Virus record (IMG/VR): IMGVR_UViG_3300046467_001246
Span: 1-27,327 of that record
Direction: 5' to 3' (one strand)
Origin: a virus
DNA length: 27,327 nt
Made by a program: the position numbers and the translations under genes. Of this stretch, positions 22,352 through 27,327 are shown in pieces. The first letter of the stretch is position 1. The number at the start of each line of letters is the position of its first letter. The notes below the pieces were generated by a model. The model was given only the letters and a program-made list of their open reading frames with translations, searched no databases and had not been told where the DNA came from.

Positions 22352-23567
22352 GTTTCTCCTTTAGATTATAAAGTAACCCTTTAACTCCTTTACATGTAAC
22401 AACTTCAACATCCCCTTGTTCGGCTAGGGTATTAATAACTTCCTTAAACTCTGTTGCGTTTAGATAGTGAGAATTTCTTTTAAGTAATAAAGAATGCTTA
22501 ACTGGTAAGTTACCTTTATTTTGTTCTCTTATTAAGTACCCTAAGATCCTATCGATATCCTTACTCGACTTGCTAAACGCAGTTCCCCTGAAGGCGAGGT
22601 GCATAAGTCTCTCAGCTTTGTTAAGTAATCGCAGCGCAATTCTAATGTGGGTAGCTTGGATCTTGAGATTTCCGTTGCATACTCCATCATCACCTGCCGA
22701 GATACAGGTTGCAATTTTAAGCACGTGATCTCCTTTCCTGCCATAGTAACCTCTAAGTCGTAAATCAGTTCCTTCTGTTCTATGATTATACCATCTTGAG
22801 TACTCATCTCTAGCCTCCGTTGTAATTTTAAAAGCTCCATTTAAGTTATTGATTCGTATTAGATCTCCCACCAACTCGGTTCTGAGGGCGATTTCCTCAA
22901 GGCTAAGTTCTGGCCAAGGATTTGAGAGTCGAGGTTCTTCTGCAACAACGAAAACAACACGGCCTGTAAATCCTCCCTCGACCGTGTCCCCAGGAAGGTT
23001 CGTAGACATCCAGTCAAGAGTTGTGGCTCCAACCAAATTGATGCACACGTTCGACATATGAAACTCTCCCGATGCTTTTGTTTTGTAGTCAGCAGAGCTT
23101 GGGCACTCGTAAAATGAAGTAAGCAGAGGGATGATTCCCGAGTGGAACGCACTCGCTCCAAGGAATGTAGCCAGCTCAGGAACGAAAATGGTAATAGCGT
23201 TGTCCAATTTATGTTCCTTCTCTCCTCTTGATAATTCAACACATAATTTCTCCGCGGTCATTTTATCTCTATTAATGGTAGCAACTTGAGCGGTTTGAAG
23301 TATGTCGGAAATTGCGACTCCTATTGCGGTCGACTTCCGACAAAATGCTGATTCAGCTACTAAGATAATATACTGGTTTGGGTAGAGTGTATAAAATCCT
23401 CTATTAATCCAAACCTTTCTTTGTAAAGTACACGATAAAGCTGCAAGGGCTGACCAGATGTGGAAAGAAGAAGGGGATTCCATTTGATCTGTGTATTTCA
23501 GATATTTATAAATCCAATTCTTTGAATCCAACTGTTCAAGCCCTTCGGCCCGAAAGTCGGTATTCAT
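22344..23567 (-). CDS. DUF3987-like P-loop ATPase (replication helicase/primase-type)
   Basis: A 407-aa protein with the layout of DUF3987-family phage and mobile-element ATPases. An N-terminal helical region (WSALAALSCTLQRKVWINRG) leads to a non-standard P-loop AESAFCRKST (residues 71-80), in which Arg stands before the Lys as is usual in that family. A Walker B-like strand follows (ITIFVPELATFL, 125-136), then a sensor strand (INLVGATTLDWM), and an arginine-finger-like GGFTGRVVFV (198-207). The C-terminal 90 residues look like a winged helix (KDIDRILGYLIREQNKGN, NATEFKEVINTLAEQGDVEV). It directly follows the polymerase gene (TAATG overlap; GGAGG site), which supports a replication helicase or initiator role. 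Confidence 0.7.
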   Translation of the reverse strand: MNTDFRAEGLEQLDSKNWIYKYLKYTDQMESPSSFHIWSALAALSCTLQRKVWINRGFYTLYPNQYIILVAESAFCRKSTAIGVAISDILQTAQVATINRDKMTAEKLCVELSRGEKEHKLDNAITIFVPELATFLGASAFHSGIIPLLTSFYECPSSADYKTKASGEFHMSNVCINLVGATTLDWMSTNLPGDTVEGGFTGRVVFVVAEEPRLSNPWPELSLEEIALRTELVGDLIRINNLNGAFKITTEARDEYSRWYNHRTEGTDLRLRGYYGRKGDHVLKIATCISAGDDGVCNGNLKIQATHIRIALRLLNKAERLMHLAFRGTAFSKSSKDIDRILGYLIREQNKGNLPVKHSLLLKRNSHYLNATEFKEVINTLAEQGDVEVVTCKGVKGLLYNLKEKHD

Positions 23568-25915
23568 TAATCCTCCATTTTCCAGTTCTGTCCGATGTCT
23601 ATGTCTATTGGGATAACTAGCTCTCTCCCATGTATGTAAATTGGATGGGAGAGTTCTTCCTCTACTACTTTCCTTACTAAATCTCTGTATTTCAAAGGAT
23701 ATTGAATGACTAATTCATCGTGGCACTGGATAAGAATGTCACAACTAGAAGGGAGCCTGTTCCAGATTCGAACACCTCCGAGGTTGATATGATCGCAAGC
23801 TGTCCCCTGGGGAACATTTGCGTACGCAGACTTGAATAGGTCTCCCTTTCGATCTTGTTCTTCTTTCCAATTAGGCCATCTATCATAAAAAACACGCCGT
23901 CGTCCATGAGGTGTAGTAAGGGTTCTAGATTGTCTGAGCTCATCTATAATCTCCTGATGCCATTTGTTAAGGTTGAACATATTATAGTATCGATCGAGAA
24001 AGGTCTGGGCTTCTCGTTCTGATATCTCCATCGTCTGGGATAACTTCCGAGCTGATATTCTATAGTTAGAGGCATGCCCGCCAGTCTTACCACGCACTCG
24101 CTCGAAAGTCCCTTTGCCACATTGTTCATAAGGTTTTCCATATATCATAGCTCCTACCATTGAATGAATATCTTTACCATCTTCAAATGTTTTGATCATT
24201 ATTGGGTCTTGGGAGAGATAGGCGACAAGCCTGCTCTCGACCTGGCTAAGATCCACTTTAAGGAGTTCGCATCCGTCATCGGCGATAAAGACATCTCGTA
24301 TCCGTTTGGGGATGTTTTGGAGCTGTAACCCTGTACGTCTGATATTTTCCGTTGATGATAACCGCCCTGTTTCAGCGCCTGTAATCCGAAATGAAGCTCG
24401 ACATCGACCATCGTCATCCCAGAACTGTTTAAGATATGTACTGAGAAGTTTTTTAAGTCGTCTGACTTCGAGAATAAGTGGGAATACTGGGTTAGGATAG
24501 AGTTTATTAAGTTTTGTAAGTGCATCATCGTCGACGGTTTTTGAGGTTTTTTTGTTTCCATATTTGTCTTTAGCTCCTAGTTTAAATTGTGGTGGATAAC
24601 CGAGTTTATCATAAAGTAAAAAAGCTACTTGTTTTGGGGAGTTGACGTTGACTCCATCTGATCCAACTTCAACTGCAAGAGCCGTTTCTGCTTTACTAAG
24701 ATCCCGTTCAGTTGTATCTCTGTATTCCTTAATTCTAGCAATGTCAACTCTAATCCCTTTATGAGATGCCCTCCACAAAAGTCGTCCAAGTGGCATTTGG
24801 AAGCCATGGAGGAAATTGTGGAGGTTAATCTCTTTGAGCCTTGCCTCAAGGTACTCATAGATCTCAAAAGTGACTGTACAGTCTTTACAGTTGTAGGTGT
24901 AGAGAGCTGACGGTTCATAATCTGCCTCCTTTGCGTCATCTTTATAATATGGTTCATTCGTGTATATAGACGTTTGAACCGCTAGGGCTTTTCTTATTTC
25001 AGGTAGGTATAGGTGAGATGCGATCATTGTATCCATATAAACAGGATAAATCTCACCTACAAAAGGAAAGAGGACTTCCATCTCGAAGTCCATGTTTTGG
25101 ATTATTTTTTTAATACTTTTATCTGTAAGGATACTTCGAATCCTGTCCCAGAGTATACATTCTTGAGAAAAAGACCAGATAGCAGAGCCTTTTTCGATAA
25201 AAGGTATGCAACCCGCGAAGTTAGCTGAGTCAGCAAAACCAACACACTTAATAAAATTTGCACCACGATCCGTCTCGATGTCCAAAGCCACGGCAGTTGC
25301 TTGCTGAAAGCGCTCCAGGAGCAATAGGCACTCGTCAAAGGTCGGGTTGATTTTGAATTCTCTTTTCGGGATTGATTTGAAGTTATCATTTAAAGCCTCC
25401 TTCTTGATTTTATCAAAGTCGAATAAACATAAAGCTGAACTCCTATACATCCTCATTACATAAGCTGGATGGAAAGTAGGTATTACTTTGATGTCTCCAA
25501 TAAGGGGGATGGAGTGGATGATACTTCCCCTCCATTTACTAATACCATGAAGGCCGGTGACCGCTTCGAAGGCAGTCTCTCCTAGAGGAACTATAACATT
25601 TGGCTTTAAAGAACTAAGCTCCTCTCTTAATTCCTTCATGGATTCAGATAAGGAACAACCTATTTCTTCTAATCTACTAAGTTTATTATCAGGCGGTCTA
25701 AACTTTACAACATTAGTAATATAACAATCAGACCTATCTATCCCAGCTTGTTTAAGGAGTTGAGTAAGGAGATGGCCGCTTGAACCGGTAAAAGGTATTC
25801 CAGTTTCATTTTCTTCCTTTCCTGGCGCTTCCCCGACTAGGACTACTTTTGCGTTTCGTGGGCCGATTGGATTTACTCGTTTTGGCTTTTGGCGGGTTAT
25901 CGGTATTAGTGTCAT
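23567..25915 (-). CDS. UDG / 3'-5' exonuclease / family A DNA polymerase fusion
   Basis: Residue numbers count from the upstream ATG at 25924. Residues 25-180 are a uracil-DNA glycosylase of the family 4/5 type: VGEAPGKEE (30-38), PFTGSSG (44-50), TNVVKFRPP (70-78) and FHPAYVMR (151-158). Residues 205-360 are a DnaQ-like exonuclease with ALDIETD (D215, E217), IQNMDFE (D279) and YNCKD (Y344, D348). Residues 375-785 are a Pol I-like polymerase: LLKVDLSQVESR (motif A, D558), RVRGKTGGHASNY (motif B, R609, K613, Y621) and CHDE (motif C, 734-737). The start is set at the fourth codon (ATG 25915), with AAGGA 9 bases upstream; the first ATG (25924) abuts that site with no spacer. It is the probable replicative polymerase. 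Confidence 0.93.
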   Translation of the reverse strand: MTLIPITRQKPKRVNPIGPRNAKVVLVGEAPGKEENETGIPFTGSSGHLLTQLLKQAGIDRSDCYITNVVKFRPPDNKLSRLEEIGCSLSESMKELREELSSLKPNVIVPLGETAFEAVTGLHGISKWRGSIIHSIPLIGDIKVIPTFHPAYVMRMYRSSALCLFDFDKIKKEALNDNFKSIPKREFKINPTFDECLLLLERFQQATAVALDIETDRGANFIKCVGFADSANFAGCIPFIEKGSAIWSFSQECILWDRIRSILTDKSIKKIIQNMDFEMEVLFPFVGEIYPVYMDTMIASHLYLPEIRKALAVQTSIYTNEPYYKDDAKEADYEPSALYTYNCKDCTVTFEIYEYLEARLKEINLHNFLHGFQMPLGRLLWRASHKGIRVDIARIKEYRDTTERDLSKAETALAVEVGSDGVNVNSPKQVAFLLYDKLGYPPQFKLGAKDKYGNKKTSKTVDDDALTKLNKLYPNPVFPLILEVRRLKKLLSTYLKQFWDDDGRCRASFRITGAETGRLSSTENIRRTGLQLQNIPKRIRDVFIADDGCELLKVDLSQVESRLVAYLSQDPIMIKTFEDGKDIHSMVGAMIYGKPYEQCGKGTFERVRGKTGGHASNYRISARKLSQTMEISEREAQTFLDRYYNMFNLNKWHQEIIDELRQSRTLTTPHGRRRVFYDRWPNWKEEQDRKGDLFKSAYANVPQGTACDHINLGGVRIWNRLPSSCDILIQCHDELVIQYPLKYRDLVRKVVEEELSHPIYIHGRELVIPIDIDIGQNWKMED

Positions 25916-26126
25916 CTTGAGCATTCCTTTCCTTTTTAGTTTCAGCTTTCTGTTTCTTTTCGGACTCCCGCTTTCCAGCCCTTAACTGCTCAACAAAATT
26001 ATGGAAGACATTTCGAAAGATGTGGGATAGGTCTCCATGGGATTGACAGAGGTTTTCTTCTATATAATTAACATCATCCCATAGTAACATCATAGAGATA
26101 TGCTTTAAGCGTTTAGTACTCGTCAT
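25806..26126 (-). CDS. Ribbon-helix-helix-like small basic protein
   Basis: About 106 aa. The N-terminal part reads RLKHISMMLLWDDVNYIEEN followed by GDLSHIFRNVFHNFVEQLRA. This is a strand then two helices, in the manner of ribbon-helix-helix DNA-binding proteins. The C-terminal half is a low-complexity tail rich in Lys, Arg, Ser and Pro (TKRKSSPSRGSARKGRK). The second ATG (26126), 6 bases after AAGGA, is preferred over the first (26129). The last 119 bases lie inside the polymerase gene in another frame when that gene is read from 25924. It may be a transcription regulator or replication accessory protein; the fold call is tentative. Confidence 0.55.
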   Translation of the reverse strand: MTSTKRLKHISMMLLWDDVNYIEENLCQSHGDLSHIFRNVFHNFVEQLRAGKRESEKKQKAETKKERNAQDDTNTDNPPKAKTSKSNRPTKRKSSPSRGSARKGRK

Positions 26127-26152
26127 CATATATCCTTTCTAAAGATAAATAG

Positions 26153-26485
26153 TCAATTAGTATTTGATTTAAGAATTTTAAGTATATCATTTAAGTTTTG
26201 AGAAAGTTTAAAGATTTCATCATTTTGACTTTCTATAGAGTTTATTATTTCTTTCGTGGCTTCGGTTATTTCATTTGAGAGATCGTCTATTTTAGTATGA
26301 ATAAAATCTATTCCAGAATCACTTTGTTCTAATGTAGCTTTCATATCAGTTAGGCTTTCAGATATTTCTTCGTCTTTTTCTCCAGACTGACAAACCCAAT
26401 CATCTTGATCAAATTTAAATATATCAAGTATTTTGTCTATCTTCTTCTGCATCTGTTCGTACTGTGTCAGATTCATTGCTTCCAT
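26153..26485 (-). CDS. Coiled-coil protein of unknown function
   Basis: A 110-aa acidic, Ile/Asp/Glu-rich protein with long heptad-like stretches (YEQMQKKIDKILDIFKF, GIDFIHTKIDDLSNEITEAT, KEIINSIESQNDEIFKLSQN), likely an elongated coiled coil. The start is set at ATG 26485 because GGAGG lies 5 bases upstream. The ATG at 26497, which would add four residues, overlaps that ribosome site. Its 5' part overlaps the end of the methyltransferase gene. No family is recognised. Confidence 0.6.
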   Translation of the reverse strand: MEAMNLTQYEQMQKKIDKILDIFKFDQDDWVCQSGEKDEEISESLTDMKATLEQSDSGIDFIHTKIDDLSNEITEATKEIINSIESQNDEIFKLSQNLNDILKILKSNTN

Positions 26486-27327
26486 CAGAGCCTCCATTAT
26501 AGATTTTATATTTAGCTATAGTATGCCAACTTTCTACTTTTTCAATTCCTATAATTTTCCTTCCCATTCTTCTAGCTACAGCCAAAGAGACTCCTGAACC
26601 AAGAAAAGGATCAAGAACGGTAGCCCCAGGCATAGAAGAAAGATCAAGCAGTCTCTCATAAAGTTCTTCCGGCTTCTCAGCAGGGTGTAGTTTTTCAGAA
26701 CCTTTATAATTATGATGGAAAGTTGAATTAGAAGGAGAGTTAAGTTCATTCCCAAGTTTAGAATCCAACTTTCCTTTCCAACAGAAAAAGAAAGGTTCAT
26801 AATTAACTGTAAATCTTTCATAAGGTCGCGGATTTTCGTTTGAAGGCTTGACCCAGAGAAGAGGGTTGGCTGCGTATTTGCCATATTCTTTCTCCCATTT
26901 CCAATTAGTTTCTAGCATTATTGATATTCTAGTATAGTTAGAAAGAGCAAAAAACATATACATATGACCGCCAGGTTTGAGAATACGAAAGAGTTGTGGG
27001 ATCGTGTCTTCTAATAACGAGATGACCGCATTGAGTTCGTCATAGAAATCTCCATAAGTTGTTTCATATCCTAAGTTTCTAGCGTTTTCATCAAACTTCA
27101 CACCAAAAGGTGGATCGCATAGTATAAGGTCGATAGAATCAGAAGGAATATTAGGAAGGATATCGATAGAATCCCCAAGGATGACTTCTTCAGACGGAAT
27201 GGTGGGAGAAGCAAGGATCTCAGATTGGATTCGTCTGACTTCCTTCGCCCTCCTCGCCCGTGTTTTCGCCTGACCTTTGTTCTTTGCTTTACCAATTGAA
27301 GGGTCATTTTGTATCTCCTTAGCTAAG
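26424..27327 (-). CDS. DNA methyltransferase, beta-class N4-C/N6-A (5' end beyond window)
   Basis: The open frame runs to the window edge, giving at least 300 residues. An in-frame GTG at 27101 is not the true start, because the catalytic motif IV, SIDLILCDPPFG (DPPF at 27105-27116), lies upstream of it. No ATG, GTG or TTG occurs in frame between it and the edge, so the start is outside the window. Motif IV comes first; then IPQLFRILKPGGHMYMFFA and HPAEKPEELYERLL; the SAM-binding motif I, VLDPFLGSGVSLAVARR, comes last. This order defines the beta class of amino-methyltransferases. There is no partner nuclease in view, so it is probably an orphan phage enzyme protecting against host restriction. 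Confidence 0.87.
   Translation of the reverse strand, partial: LAKEIQNDPSIGKAKNKGQAKTRARRAKEVRRIQSEILASPTIPSEEVILGDSIDILPNIPSDSIDLILCDPPFGVKFDENARNLGYETTYGDFYDELNAVISLLEDTIPQLFRILKPGGHMYMFFALSNYTRISIMLETNWKWEKEYGKYAANPLLWVKPSNENPRPYERFTVNYEPFFFCWKGKLDSKLGNELNSPSNSTFHHNYKGSEKLHPAEKPEELYERLLDLSSMPGATVLDPFLGSGVSLAVARRMGRKIIGIEKVESWHTIAKYKIYNGGSDGSNESDTVRTDAEEDRQNT

Noticed and set aside
22859-23242. A 127-codon frame inside the DUF3987-like gene
   Set aside because: Same-strand shadow in another frame; the DUF3987-like frame has the motifs and the ribosome site.
27098-27307. A 69-codon minus-strand frame at the window edge
   Set aside because: It lies in another frame over the methyltransferase 5' part, where the DPPF motif and a typical methyltransferase N-terminus are encoded; its product is a meaningless basic/hydrophobic string.
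1-27327. Lysogeny genes, attachment sites, CRISPR arrays or insertion sequences
   Set aside because: No integrase, repressor, transposase, regularly spaced repeats or att-like duplications were found on either strand.

Overview
The window is a stretch of a tailed double-stranded DNA phage genome, most likely a short-tailed (podovirus-like) phage. Evidence is a terminase large subunit, a P22-type portal, scaffold, coat, an adaptor of the phage SU10 type and a nozzle-like protein, with no tape measure, tail tube or sheath gene. An inner/outer-membrane spanin pair implies a Gram-negative host. The DNA is AT-leaning and densely packed; most genes overlap or touch (TAATG, ATGA, TTGA junctions). 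No integrase, repressor, tRNA or CRISPR was seen, so nothing here points to a temperate lifestyle. The host cannot be named from the sequence.

Left arm (+ strand, 1-6300): terminase (its 5' part lies before the window), a very basic small protein, portal, a zinc-ribbon protein, acidic scaffold, major capsid protein and a small decoration-like protein, closed by a strong terminator-like hairpin. A small Gly-rich gene follows, then about 215 bases without a convincing gene (6648-6863) that hold a very good hairpin and may be a structured RNA.

Middle (+ strand, 6864-16514): an unrecognised 291-aa protein, the head-tail adaptor, the nozzle, two look-alike small beta proteins around a mini-fibre, then a receptor-binding region. 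Three fibre-like proteins (445, 289 and 536 aa) share one roughly 95-residue module but have different C-terminal tips. Fibre 1 and fibre 2 are each followed by a related small protein, and 111-base direct repeats in those small genes bracket fibre 2. A micro-cassette of a lipoprotein-like peptide, a 51-aa peptide and a single-membrane-segment protein sits between fibres 2 and 3.

Right part of the + strand (16527-22080): three probable internal or ejection proteins, the first ending in a peptidase S74-like chaperone segment. A membrane/lysis cluster follows: a membrane protein, a holin candidate, an i-spanin, and an o-spanin that starts inside the i-spanin gene in another frame. No endolysin is visible.

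Right arm (- strand, 22049-27327, converging on the lysis genes): read in transcription order it carries a beta-class DNA methyltransferase (5' end beyond the window), a coiled-coil protein, a ribbon-helix-helix-like protein, a family A DNA polymerase with an N-terminal uracil-DNA-glycosylase domain and a 3'-5' exonuclease, a DUF3987-like ATPase and a Lys-rich protein. This is the replication and DNA-modification operon, opposed to the morphogenesis and lysis operon.
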